64,000 nt of DNA from Symsagittifera roscoffensis (GCF_963678635.1 NC_087066.1:32803301-32867300); one strand, 5' to 3'. Shown: positions 1-9,449, numbered from the stretch's first letter. The notes: generated from the letters alone by a model not told the origin. Numbers and translations: made by a program.

Positions 1-1270
1 TTGGCTTTCTGTTCACTCGAGAAGTACTTTCCTTTCACAGTTATATGCGCCCCTGTCAAAGAGCCAAGTTGGCAGTGGAATTGACCTGCAATAATAAAGT
101 CTGTTTATTTAACGCAGATGCTTCATTAACAGTTTAGATGTAGCATCCCGGAGTAGTTTTTGTTTTAGTACAGAGTGAAATCGTTTTTCGCCCGGATAGG
201 TTCATGCAACCCTGATTAGGAGGGCTGGCGTGGCTGTGATTGCATGTTTAAACGCCAGCCGGAAGGTTTAGGATAAACTTATAGCTCTTTTACCTTTTGC
301 AGATAAATTATCTGGTTGTATTTGGAGCTACATAATAATTAACACGGTGGGCAAGGCTACCGGGTCAGGTCGGTGTAAGCAGACTAAAGGGGGTTGATCC
401 CTAGCGTCAACCGTCTTCCTATTTAACTTTTGTTTATTTTCTAATCGTTTCCAATTTATTCTCTATTCTTTAACATAATATTCTGATTTCGCTGTTTCGA
501 CTTTCGAAGAAAGTGACGGAATACTTGTGCACGAAGTGGTGTTTTTTCTCCAGACAGATTTCGACTTTTTAACTAGCAATTTTTGACGCAGTTTTTCTTT
601 AAAATCATTCAATAAAGTTATTGTTGTCCTTAGCTCCTGTGATATTTCACCTGTGATCAATTTTCGTAAAGTTATGGGGGTTTACTTATTGCCAATTTGG
701 CCGAACTTGGACAAACGAAGAAAACGAGTATGCTTTTCGAAATATTTAATACTTTGCTATATTTTTGGACTTTACATAGCATATGGGGGGATGGTATTAA
801 AAACACGAAAAAACGCACAAAAAAAACAACTCCTCTTGGTAGTTGTCAATTCGTGTGGTGTAAAGGGAGTGGTGATTGCTGTTCATGCATTTACATCTGG
901 GTTGATGGAAACTTTTGAAGCGTCACGTTAATTAAAATTGATTTTATACAGCTTTAAATATCACGTGGTTTGGTTAACAAAATCTTAATTAAGTCTTTTT
1001 CGGCCTATTGAAACGCCCTGTATTCTGCAAGTGTTTACTACATTTCTCATATAGAATAACAGAAAAAATCTTAAAAATCTACAATTTTGTATTGGGAAAC
1101 CTAATCAGGGCTATTTAACGGCTTTCCTCAAAAGAAACACATGGTTCCTGATAAAAACAAATGAGATTAATCATCAATTCAAAGAAAAATTCGGGATTTG
1201 GCAAATAAGCCGACAAGCGAAGGTCCGACATTCAATTTTTCAAAGAAATTTTTTTTCTAATTCACAAACT
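1..1270. other. AT-rich DNA without recognised gene
   Basis: I see no convincing coding region here; the short open frames near 463-931 show no family motif and have low-complexity composition. A perfect 9-bp inverted repeat (GGCTGGCGT at 223-231, ACGCCAGCC at 252-260, 20-nt loop) could fold as a hairpin. No function is assigned. Confidence 0.5.
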
Positions 1271-1274
1271 GAAA

Positions 1275-1415
1275 ACAAAACAAGGCCCGGTCGCGATTCG
1301 TATCCCAGAGCTGAGGGTGCAAAGTCAATCCCGTTAACTCAAGGCCAAGTGGGAAGGAACCTGTAAAGGTTCTATAATAGAGCAAGTTCAATTTAACGAT
1401 TTGCATGAAAGTTGT
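1275..1415 (-). repeat. tRNA-like (SINE-like) repeat, copy 1
   Basis: On the minus strand, 1283-1355 resembles a decayed tRNA: an A-box-like stretch followed by a B-box-like GATACGAATCGC. The sequence beside it (about 1353-1415, with CCTGTAAAGGTTCT and ATAATAGAGCAAGTT) recurs beside a second tRNA-like block at 2892-2957. Two copies with shared flank fit a tRNA-derived SINE or a duplicated tRNA pseudogene. The cloverleaf is not intact, so it is not called as a tRNA gene. Confidence 0.35.
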
Positions 1416-1489
1416 TTATATGAAAACACTCATTGGACATTATCACACTGTAATGAGGCGGAGCTGCGCATCACCTGCGATAAAAAAGA

Positions 1490-2720
1490 ACCGTAATAGA
1501 ACGCAGGGAAGTTTTAATTCCGCTGGGAAACTGAAATCCACTTTCGAAATTAGAAGCCGTTCGCGTTTTTCGTGACCTTTACAATTTTGCTGTTCGATAA
1601 AGGAGTTTGCCTTATTTTTAACAAAAGAAATAAACTGAAATTAAGTTGAAAGGAAATCTCAAACTTGACGTGAAAAAACTTTTTTTTCGAAAGAATACGA
1701 CTGATCTTTAAAATAACACGACCTATTAAGTGTCTTAACTACGTTCATTGACACTTAATAACTAAAAAATTGTTTTGATCATGTTTTGCCCTTCACATCA
1801 CAAAAAAAATTGACTAAGCCAATACCATTTTAGTTTTAAAAAATGAAGAAAAAAAATTATTCGAAATCCAAGCAATTAAATTGACAATAATAACAGGACA
1901 AAAATCAATTATAATCAGAACTGTGTAAATCGGACAGTAAAGACAGACAAAGCATAGCCAACAGACAGTTGTAAAAATTCAAGGAACACAAATAAGCAGA
2001 AAAAATCTATTTAAATTTCGTTTGTTGTTTTTCGATGGTCAAATAAAAAAATAGATGCCCTTGACGCTTTTCGAATTCCTAAAACAATGGATGATTGTTT
2101 TTTTTTTGATAAAATGATCCCAATTTGAGAAAACTCGATAAGAAAATGAAAATTTTTATTTCGCATGAATATCTGAACATTAAACTACTTTCGAAACTAG
2201 AAGTCGATCACGTTCTTCGTGACCTCAACACTTTTGCTGTTCGATAGTGGAGTTTGACTTCCTTTTAACAAAAGAAATGAACTTAAAAAGAAATCAAAAA
2301 TCAAACCGCGAAAAAGAAAATTTGTGCCTAAACAAATTAAAAGACTTTTCATTAAAAGAAAATATCCAACAGGACCTATAGAAGAGTATGAACACAGGTA
2401 AACATAAAAAAAACACTGATTTCGTTGAAAAATCTCAACTTTCGAATTTCAAAGAAAAAAGATGCCCTTTAAGATCTTTGAATTCCTAAAGGAATTTATG
2501 ATTGGCGCATTTCGATAACGTTAATCCAACTTGAGAAAACTGGATCAATAGGTAAAGTTTTTATTCGGCTGGAAATCTAAAAATTAAATTCTACTTTTGA
2601 AACTAGAAATCGTTCACGTTTCTTTTGCGCCATTTCCTTGTTCGTATTTGGAGAGTGCTATTTACTTTACTTTCAACAGATGAATTTCTATTGAACTCAA
2701 AAAGTGCATACATACCTAAA
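1490..2720. repeat. Degenerate three-copy repeat
   Basis: Three diverged blocks share the same order of phrases: a CTTTCGAAA/CTAGAAG-type phrase, then CGTTCACG/TTCGTGACC, then TTTTGCTGTTCGATA, then TTTTAACAAAAGAAAT. They start near 1541, 2193 and 2597. A second shared phrase, GAATTCCTAAA...ATGATTG, occurs at 2073 and 2480. The uneven spacing suggests an old tandem duplication or several copies of one unidentified element. No coding potential is seen. Confidence 0.55.
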
Positions 2721-2884
2721 AGCATTAATAAATGCATGAATATGTATGAATACAAATTTGTAGTTATTAGAGTATTTTAAGATTTTTTCCTGAAAACAAA
2801 ATCACCAAGACCTATATAAGAGTCATCACTAGGTTCATTACTCTTAAATAGCCCGACAACTCGTTTTTTCCCGCATACTGAAAA

Positions 2885-3025
2885 AAACAAGGTTCGACCG
2901 GGACTAGAACCCTAAACCTTGATGCAAAAGCAACCGCTTTGCCTCTAGACCATGTGGACAGGATCCTAGAAAGGTTCAATAATAGAGCAAGTTAAATTTC
3001 TTACAAATTTGTAAGAAAGTTGTTG
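2885..3025 (-). repeat. tRNA-like (SINE-like) repeat, copy 2
   Basis: Minus-strand 2892-2957 contains TGGTCTAGAGGC (A-box-like) and GGTTCTAGTCCCGG (B-box-like) with a TTTGCAT anticodon-loop-like sequence between them. The predicted anticodon stem does not pair well, so this is a relic. The flank at 2959-3023 matches the flank of the copy at 1275-1415, which ties the two together as one repeat family. Confidence 0.4.
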
Positions 3026-3096
3026 GGGGTAAAAGTCTTGTTCCCGGTTAGTGTAAAATGACGAAACAGAACACTGCAGCTATGAAGCGGACTGAC

Positions 3097-3214
3097 CTCT
3101 GATGAGTGTCTCGCACACTGAGCTGGGGAGGGAGTTGATTTCTAGTTCTGCCGCATAGATCACTGCGTCTCTCTTCACCACACTAACTTGGATGTTTTCA
3201 CTGCTCACGCATAT
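3097..3214 (-). CDS. Candidate host exon (unrecognised protein)
   Basis: Minus-strand block opening after TTTTTGTAG at 3215 and ending at AGAG|GTCAGT at 3097/3096. One frame is open for 39 codons and reads like ordinary protein (for example SSENIQVSVVKRDAVIYAA). I do not recognise the family. It lies 54 nt from the candidate exon 3269-3392, but the obvious junction puts the two exons in different phases, so either another acceptor is used or the gene is broken. The call rests only on open frame and splice-like borders. Confidence 0.3.
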
Positions 3215-3268
3215 CTACAAAAAGACTGATTTAAAGTCCACATGCCAATCCGAAATAATTTATCATAC

Positions 3269-3392
3269 CTGTACAGAGAGATATGTTTCCAGAATTCAGG
3301 CCAAAGTAATGGTAAATTGTTCGACGGAACTGATTGCCAATAAAACGATGTCTTATTAGTGCAAGGCAGAAACCAGCTTCATGGAAGTTCTT
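3269..3392 (-). CDS. Candidate host exon (unrecognised protein)
   Basis: Minus-strand block between an acceptor-like CTGTTAG at 3393-3399 and a donor-like CAG|GTATGA at 3269/3268. It encodes 41 residues in phase 0 (for example LALIRHRFIGNQFRRTIYHY), rich in basic and aromatic residues and unlike the surrounding AT-rich DNA. The following sequence to 3215 would be a 54-nt intron. No homology is recognised; it may belong with 3097-3214 and 5229-5360. Confidence 0.35.
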
Positions 3393-5228
3393 CTAACAGA
3401 GGGTAAAAAAATTAAATACACTTTTAGCTAATTGAAATGCTTTCAAAGTGCAAGTGGACGTCAATTGACAGGGTTGCTTGATTTAAATCATTAATTTAAA
3501 TCCTGATTTTCATCAAAGGTTTTCCTCAGTTAGTGGCGTGATTTTCCCGCCAATTATACGCCAACTTTTACCCGCCGGTTTTCCAGTTTACTTTGTGCTT
3601 GCATCAAATAAACTTTGCCAGCCTGCAAAACTGAATAAAAATTCTCTTCTTAAACCTTTTATCGTGGTTTCTAGAGCTGAAAAATATTGAAGAGCGGGGA
3701 GTCTGAGTAAAGGAGCATATCGATTAAATCTTTATCATCATTTGGTTAAGATCCATTTCACGATACGTGTTGTACAATTTCTAAATCTAACATTACAATT
3801 TTGTCTAGGCTATAGCATAAACTTTCGTAAGCTAAAATATGTATTATCCTTGACTCAAAGTGCAGAAATCAATCCAACCAAAATTTTAAATGCTTTTTGA
3901 AAGTGTCGTTTGCTGATGAAAGGGTACTATTTCCATTGCATTTTCAGAAAAGCTAAAAACTTCTTGGTACTGAAGCTTACGATCAAAAAAGCAAAGGTTC
4001 TAAAAAAGTCTAATGAGCAGGGAACAAAATCATTGTTATCAATTGATTTTCTTCGGGTTTCGGTTCAGATTAGTACTGCATTCACTGTTCAGTAGGAGGT
4101 TCTGAGTAATACTTTAAAGTTTCTGCCTCAAAGTTAATCGTTGATTTGTATAATTATTTCAAAAACTTCTGAGAATGCGCCTGTTGTTGGGATGAAACTG
4201 TAGTTCTCTGGCAGTTCAGGGTAGTCTATCTTGTATTTTAGTAAAACAATTGCTTTTTTAACTTCTGTGGAAAGATATCGTTTTTCAGATTCTCATAAAC
4301 AAGGGAACTAGGATACGGTTTACGCCGGGATAACAGTATTTTAAAGCCAATGCCGGGATGACAGACGGTCCCGGTAGTTCAATAGCATTGAGTTTAGATT
4401 GTAATGTTTTCAAGGAATATTTCAAGTTATTTCGTAGACCAAATCGGTTCGCAAAAAATTTAAGTTTTGCCAACAAGCTTTTTAAGTTATGAAAAGTTGA
4501 AATAGTTCAATTCATTATATAGACTGAATCTGGTCGAAAAAAGTTTCTTCTTAGCATGGAGGTTGCTGTTTTTAGCTGATTTGTTTCAGAATGAAACGAA
4601 TCTGTAAACGCAAAACTTGGGACAAAAATTAGGCAGGTACTGTCTAGCCTTGAATTGGATCGAGTCCATTTTCCTTCCTCTGATGGTCGCTCTGAATGAT
4701 TCTCAAACGTTGTGCTCGATTAAAACGTTGCGTCCTTAGCGTATTAAGACTGTAATTTTATATCAAATTTTGCAGATTTTTGTTGAATTTCTAGTAGCAT
4801 TGATGATTTTGTATTTTTAGCATTTTTTTGAGCTGGATAGTTGTGATATAGAATGATCATTTTAGTTTTGGTTTATCGTGACGTGTAAACCTTGTTTATA
4901 AGGGAGCATATTTCTTTTTTAAAGGGTCAATTAAAATGGGCCCATCCATCTTGCGACGGTCCGTGCAGAGGTTGGGTAGGGCCAAACCAACGCTATATAT
5001 ATCGGCAAAACTTTATGAATAAATCAAATCAATTTTAAAGCATCCAGAGAATTTTCATTTAAAATCTACCCTGCTCAATAATATCACCGATGGAACTGTC
5101 TTTGTATGTATTATTAAGTTTTTGCGCCCCTGAGGCAGAGGATTGGACTCCTCAGAAGTCCTTTCATATAAAAAAAGTTTTTCGTAAAAATAGTGTACAT
5201 TTGGTAAAATTGTTTCATTGATATAAAC
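3393..5228. other. AT-rich DNA, no clear gene
   Basis: No supported coding region. It contains a perfect inverted repeat at 3480-3502 (GATTTAAAT / ATTTAAATC, 5-nt loop). Short open frames at 3910-4095 and 4285-4476 have no family features. If the minus-strand exons on either side belong to one gene, this would be intronic. Confidence 0.4.
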
Positions 5229-5360
5229 CTGTTTGAGAGAGAGGCTCTTATTGTTCATTGTGGCTGACGTCGGAGTCTGTCCAACACTTAGAGAGAAGTT
5301 CAGAGGAGTGGTAGGTTGATATGACGCTACTGGACCTCTGATAGTTCTAGAAACTGCCAT
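5229..5360 (-). CDS. Candidate first exon of a minus-strand gene
   Basis: Minus strand: ATG at 5360-5358, 44 codons (starting MAVSRTIRGPVASYQPTTPL), then CAAACAG|GTTTAT at 5229/5228, a donor-like border. The frame stays open past this border to 5055, so it could also be one unspliced 5055-5360 frame. The product is Ser/Thr/Pro rich and unrecognised. Element I begins only 50 bp away on the plus strand, so that insertion would sit just upstream of this putative start. Confidence 0.25.
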
Positions 5361-5410
5361 GATTGACCTCAAATTTCCGAGTTCCTGGCAAAATTTAAAC
5401 AAACACAAAT

Positions 5411-5444
5411 GCCTAATTGTTGTGATAAACTTATTAAATAGTTT
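5411..5444 (+). promoter_or_regulatory. Conserved 34-bp 5' head of element I
   Basis: The segment starts GCCTAATTGTTGTG and ends TTATTAAATAGTTT. It is identical over 34 bp to 10202-10235 (element II), and its last 14 bp recur at 32332-32345 (element III), although the encoded proteins are highly diverged. Non-LTR elements commonly carry internal promoters at their extreme 5' end, so a promoter or RNA-recognition role is the natural inference. Just after it, ATG TTA TGA (5448-5456) forms a two-codon upstream ORF whose stop overlaps the ORF1 start codon. Confidence 0.5.
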
Positions 5445-5452
5445 CATATGTT

Positions 5453-6262
5453 ATGACTGATCCTGAGGGAACACAGCCTGCCCCCCAGCGGCTCAACTCC
5501 ACATCTGGCCTTGTGACCGCTGACTACTACCCAACCGTGGATGATCTACTTCGGGCTGACGGCACTGAGACGTTCGGAAAGCTGACTGGAAAGCTGAAAA
5601 AAGACAGCATACTTTGCCTGTTGCGCGAAGCTGTTACGCAACTTCGGGAAGCTAAGTATAATCAAAATAGTTGTACTCATGCTGTTGATGCAGGGGAAGA
5701 TGCCGATAAACGTCTTGATGTTATTGAAAAGAAACTTGATGTTGTTGTTGAGAAGCTTGAAAAGACCGATCCCCAATTACCCCGAATCAAAGTTTCATCT
5801 GTTTCGTCACCGGAGCTACTTGAGAAGTTGGACGAGATCAGGATTCAAGGCATACCTGAAAGCTCTGCCAATTCTGCTAACAAGCGCTTTGAGGATGATG
5901 GGAAATCAGTGACTGATATACTTGAATATCTCGAGGCAAATTCTTCTACGGGGATTCAGGAGGTCTTCCGCGTGGGAAAACCCAATACGGATCCAAATAA
6001 GCCGAGACCTGTTATAATCAAATTCAATTCTGTTTGGTCTACAAGGAAGATTCTAAGCAAGAGTTACAATCTGAAAGAGTATTGTGATGCTGTCTATATT
6101 TCCAAGTCCCTAACCAAAGCTGGCCAGGAACTTGAAAGGCAGCTCCTGAAACGACGTCGTGAACTAATCGAAGGCGGCTATGATCGCAAGCAGATCAAAA
6201 TTCGTGACCTGAAGCTTTATCTTGATGACGAGTTGCAACAACTTGAGCCAAAGCAAAATTGA
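5453..6262 (+). CDS. Element I ORF1 protein (RNA-binding type)
   Basis: 269 residues. The N-terminal part (about 1-60) lacks the PHD-type zinc finger found in element II. Residues about 75-110 are charged and heptad-like (DADKRLDVIEKKLDVVVEKL), probably a coiled coil for trimer or dimer formation. From about residue 125 to 255 the sequence (IRIQGIPESS, EVFRVGKPN, RPVIIKF, LKRRRELIEGG, KIRDLKLYL) matches the ORF1p pattern of an RRM-like fold plus basic C-terminal domain seen in CR1/L2/Jockey elements. Its role by family is to bind element RNA in the RNP. The ORF ends with TGA followed by CTAG, and the frame stays open into ORF2. Confidence 0.8.
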   Translation: MTDPEGTQPAPQRLNSTSGLVTADYYPTVDDLLRADGTETFGKLTGKLKKDSILCLLREAVTQLREAKYNQNSCTHAVDAGEDADKRLDVIEKKLDVVVEKLEKTDPQLPRIKVSSVSSPELLEKLDEIRIQGIPESSANSANKRFEDDGKSVTDILEYLEANSSTGIQEVFRVGKPNTDPNKPRPVIIKFNSVWSTRKILSKSYNLKEYCDAVYISKSLTKAGQELERQLLKRRRELIEGGYDRKQIKIRDLKLYLDDELQQLEPKQN

Positions 6263-6304
6263 CTAGAGAAAAAGTTATCGATTGTCTTTTTCAATTGCCA
6301 AAGT
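6260..6304 (+). promoter_or_regulatory. Leaky-stop candidate TGA CTAG joining ORF1 to ORF2
   Basis: The ORF1 stop TGA (6260-6262) is followed by CTAG. The same frame continues without another stop through 14 codons to the first ATG at 6305. Those codons include FFNCQS, where Asn (6293-6295) fits the conserved first Asn of APE-type endonucleases. UGA-CUA is a well-established readthrough context in alphaviruses and some animal genes. Five bases after the stop, GAAAAAG (6268-6274) can pair with CTTTTTC (6286-6292). The same TGA CTA occurs at the ORF1/ORF2 junctions at 11160 and 38593. Confidence 0.65.
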
Positions 6305-9094
6305 ATGCTCTCTTTGGAAAGAAGATTGAAGTTTGTTAATATGTTATACAAATGGAATTGTGATATTATTTGCTTGACTGAAACCTGGTTGACCAGCACG
6401 GTTGAATCATCGTTTGTTTTCCCGTATGCTGATTACACTGTTCTTGCTCGCTCTGATCGTAAAAATGGTGAACACGGAGGTAGCCTTATTGCTATAAAGG
6501 GCTCAATTCCTTCTACGTTCCATATTCAACCGGTTGTTTGCGAATCCCCTGTTGGCTGTGCAGTTTTATTGGTTTCAGCTTCGCTCCTTATTTGCATTGC
6601 TGTCATCTATAATCCTCCCGCTTCTTCGCATTTCAGATTATCCGTTATAAGCATTAGTGAGTTTTTGGAAACTGCACATATTGCATTCAAATCTGAATGT
6701 GCTAAGCGCGGATCTCTGCACGACAGCTACTTCCTTGTCTCGGGTGATATGAATCTTCCCAATATTGACTGGTACTCTTGCTACAGCTCCTCGAGCTATG
6801 ACGCAAACTTGCTTTCTTTGTTTCATGATTATGATCTAGAGCAGCACATCTTTGAACCAACACATTGCAGTGGGAGCATTCTCGATATCCTATTGCTTAA
6901 CCGTGCTAATCCTGGTGATATTGAAGTTTTGGAGTCCGATTTCTCTGATCACAAGCCTGTCAGCATTACGTTTCCTACTAAATCAGACGATGAAATTCGA
7001 CCAGTAGCCTACTCCAAATCCTCCTTTGACTATACTACGTTCTCCGTGATGCTTAATTCTGGTTATAATGCTCTGCAGTATGCCCATTTGTATGATGACT
7101 TCAGCGTGGTGATTTTCTCAATTCTAAATGAGAGTGTGCGTGTTTCTTCCTACCGTAAAAGACTCAAACGTCAAAATCTGCCGTTTTATTATTCTTCACA
7201 TACGGTCCACCTTTTAAATAAACTTGGCACCCAGAAAAAGCGCAATCCCATGCACGATCATAGCACTCTTGTAGACAGACTAAATGTGTCAATGGAACTT
7301 GACAAGGTCTGCTTCCTGCAATCCTATGAGACTATGGACGTCAATTCTTGCTTCAAGATTTTGAAAAGCTTGAGCAATTCTTCTCCCTACCCAGGCACAA
7401 TGCATTTTGCAAAAAGATCTGCTTCCACTACTATTGAGAAGGCAAATCTTTTTAATGACTTTTTTGCGTCTGTCTTCAAGACCTCCGGGGAGATTCAGAT
7501 TACCAGCCTTAGTACTTCTTCTACCATTGAGTTGTGCAAGGTGTCTGTTAGTCATGAAAAAGTCTTACATTTTCTTCAGTCGGCAAATGACTCTGCTTCT
7601 GTCTGCTGTGACGATGTCCCGCCGGCTTTCCTAAAACATTGTGCATTTCAACTGAGTCCTCTAGTGGCTGCTCTCTATGAAGACATTTTAAAGCGAAAAA
7701 AGTGGCCCGATGTTTGGAAAACTGCGTACATAACTCCTCTTTACAAGAAGGATAGCCACAGTGATGTGTCCAATTATCGTCCCATCAGCCTGCTACCGAA
7801 ACTTTCCCTCGGTCTGGAGCGTATCTTATTTGATTACATTTACACTAGCATTAGGCCGAAAATTACGAAATACCAATCCGGCTTTATGTCAAGGCGTTCA
7901 ACTGTCACGCAACTGTTAAACTTCTGTGATGAGCTTTATAGGAATCACGAACTTGGTATTTCGTCTTTTGTTTTTTATGTGGATATCAAAAAGGCGTTTG
8001 ACTCGGTTCCTCACCATAAATTGCTCAAAAAACTTGCGGATTTCGGTTTGGATGTTAGCTTTCTCCAATTACTTAAAAGTTATCTTTCTGGACGCTTTCA
8101 ACGTGTGCGAATCAATGGTGTGCTCTCTGATTTTGTGAGCATTATGAGTGGTGTCCCGCAAGGTAGTATTCTGGGGCCGTTATTGTTCTTGTTATTTGTG
8201 AACGATCTTCCTGATTATCTCTTATCCAAGCCATCCCTCTTTGCTGATGATCTGAAATGCTGCAGTACCTCTGTTCCCGTACTTCAACGCGATCTAGATG
8301 CTGTTATCAATTGGTGTGGCGAAAATTCTCTCGATTTACATCCTGACAAATGTAAAGTCCTGAAGTTTTTTAACCACAGCTCTGAAAACCCAGATCTCTA
8401 TATTGGTGATCACAAAATCGATGAATCTTTAGACGTCAAAGATCTTGGGATCATTTTCAGTTCTGATTTATCGTGGTCGCACCATGTTTCTGAAAAGTTA
8501 TTCAAGTGCAACAAAGTGTACTTTATGTTAAAGCGAAATGTTCCGAGCAGTACTCCGAGACAAACGAAGGTTCGGCTCTACAAAGCATGTATTCTATCTG
8601 TGCTTACTTATGGTTCTTCTATCTGGATACCTAACAAGACCGACTTATCCAAGCTCGAAGCTTTCAACAGAAGATGTGTGAGATGGATCGGTCTGTCAGG
8701 TGATTATAAAACGTCACTGATAAAGTTAGGAATCTATCCTCTGCCATATCATATTGAAATCTCAAATCTTCTGTTTTTCCATAAACTGTTTCAGGACAAG
8801 TACGATTTAAACCCCTTCGATTTTGTTGATATAAATGACCCATCTGTATCATTACGGAGTGTTGATATATACTCTTTCAAATTAAAGAAGCGAAAATACG
8901 AGAAGACAAAGTCCTTTTATTTTGACCGTATTCCTAGACTATTGAATTTCATGAAGCTTGATGTCCGTCTATCATTCCCCCGGTACAAGCGTGAAGTTAT
9001 GAAGTTCTATGATACGAAGCTACGTCAAACATTCGAAGAAAACATTCCGTGTACTTGGTATGGAAAGTGCTGCTGTACCTTCTGCCGGTCATAG
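6305..9094 (+). CDS. Element I ORF2: APE endonuclease and reverse transcriptase
   Basis: 929 residues counted from the first ATG; the domain really begins upstream at 6275 or so. Endonuclease motifs: CLTETWL (about residue 23), SGDMNLPNIDW (about 146), DFSDHKPVSI (about 211). RT motifs: NYRPISLLPK (about 495), FYVDIKKAFDSVPHHKLL (about 555), SGVPQGSILGPLLF (about 613), LFADDLK (about 645, intact catalytic DD). The C-terminus ends in CTWYGKCCCTFCRS, a cysteine cluster shared with elements III and IV. By family it nicks target DNA and copies element RNA at the nick. All catalytic residues seen are intact. Confidence 0.92.
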   Translation: MLSLERRLKFVNMLYKWNCDIICLTETWLTSTVESSFVFPYADYTVLARSDRKNGEHGGSLIAIKGSIPSTFHIQPVVCESPVGCAVLLVSASLLICIAVIYNPPASSHFRLSVISISEFLETAHIAFKSECAKRGSLHDSYFLVSGDMNLPNIDWYSCYSSSSYDANLLSLFHDYDLEQHIFEPTHCSGSILDILLLNRANPGDIEVLESDFSDHKPVSITFPTKSDDEIRPVAYSKSSFDYTTFSVMLNSGYNALQYAHLYDDFSVVIFSILNESVRVSSYRKRLKRQNLPFYYSSHTVHLLNKLGTQKKRNPMHDHSTLVDRLNVSMELDKVCFLQSYETMDVNSCFKILKSLSNSSPYPGTMHFAKRSASTTIEKANLFNDFFASVFKTSGEIQITSLSTSSTIELCKVSVSHEKVLHFLQSANDSASVCCDDVPPAFLKHCAFQLSPLVAALYEDILKRKKWPDVWKTAYITPLYKKDSHSDVSNYRPISLLPKLSLGLERILFDYIYTSIRPKITKYQSGFMSRRSTVTQLLNFCDELYRNHELGISSFVFYVDIKKAFDSVPHHKLLKKLADFGLDVSFLQLLKSYLSGRFQRVRINGVLSDFVSIMSGVPQGSILGPLLFLLFVNDLPDYLLSKPSLFADDLKCCSTSVPVLQRDLDAVINWCGENSLDLHPDKCKVLKFFNHSSENPDLYIGDHKIDESLDVKDLGIIFSSDLSWSHHVSEKLFKCNKVYFMLKRNVPSSTPRQTKVRLYKACILSVLTYGSSIWIPNKTDLSKLEAFNRRCVRWIGLSGDYKTSLIKLGIYPLPYHIEISNLLFFHKLFQDKYDLNPFDFVDINDPSVSLRSVDIYSFKLKKRKYEKTKSFYFDRIPRLLNFMKLDVRLSFPRYKREVMKFYDTKLRQTFEENIPCTWYGKCCCTFCRS

Positions 9095-9449
9095 TTTATT
9101 TTATATATTTATATTTTTTTTTTCGTTTTATGTTTGCATTTCATTATTTGTGATTGTAAACTCCCCACGGGGTAAATTAAGCCTTCCTCTCTCTCTCTCT
9201 CTCTCGACAGGAATTAGTGGGCAAAGCCTTATTATTACATTTGTTTCCTGGGGTCTGTTCAAGATTATGATCCTCTGATATTAGGCATTTTCCGCAATCA
9301 AAGAACCGAAATAGAAGAAACACTTTAACTACTATACAGAATAGTCAATGTAGAAGCCACAGAACAAAAATATAGAAGCCACAGAGGAAGCTACGGGGCT
9401 ATTCGACTGTGCGATACGCCCTTGGAATAACTCCGAAGTCCACAAACTA
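9095..9449. other. Element I 3' UTR with CT tract, then unassigned DNA
   Basis: 9095-9180 is T-rich; a (CT)n tract runs 9187-9205. Similar CT tracts lie in the element III 3' UTR (about 36,980-37,010) and at 37,519-37,567, suggesting a family feature. 9210-9449 contains no gene; two tandem phrases CAATGTAGAAGCCACAGA / ATATAGAAGCCACAGA occur near 9346 and 9370. Confidence 0.5.

Larger units (their letters stand above)
5411..9210 (+). mobile_element. Element I: intact CR1/Jockey-like non-LTR retrotransposon
   Basis: The unit holds a short 5' UTR, ORF1 (5453-6262), ORF2 (endonuclease-RT, to 9094) and a T-rich 3' UTR with a CT tract. Both ORFs are uninterrupted, unlike every other element in the window, so this is the youngest and possibly active copy. 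The left end is set at 5411 because the sequence from there is identical for 34 bp to the start of element II. The right end is approximate; no target duplication was found. Confidence 0.85.

Noticed and set aside
2892-2957. Functional tRNA gene
   Set aside because: A- and B-box-like sequences are present, but the anticodon and acceptor stems do not pair.
5546-5776. Minus-strand and alternative frames within element I ORF1 and ORF2
   Set aside because: Shadows of the intact plus-strand ORFs.
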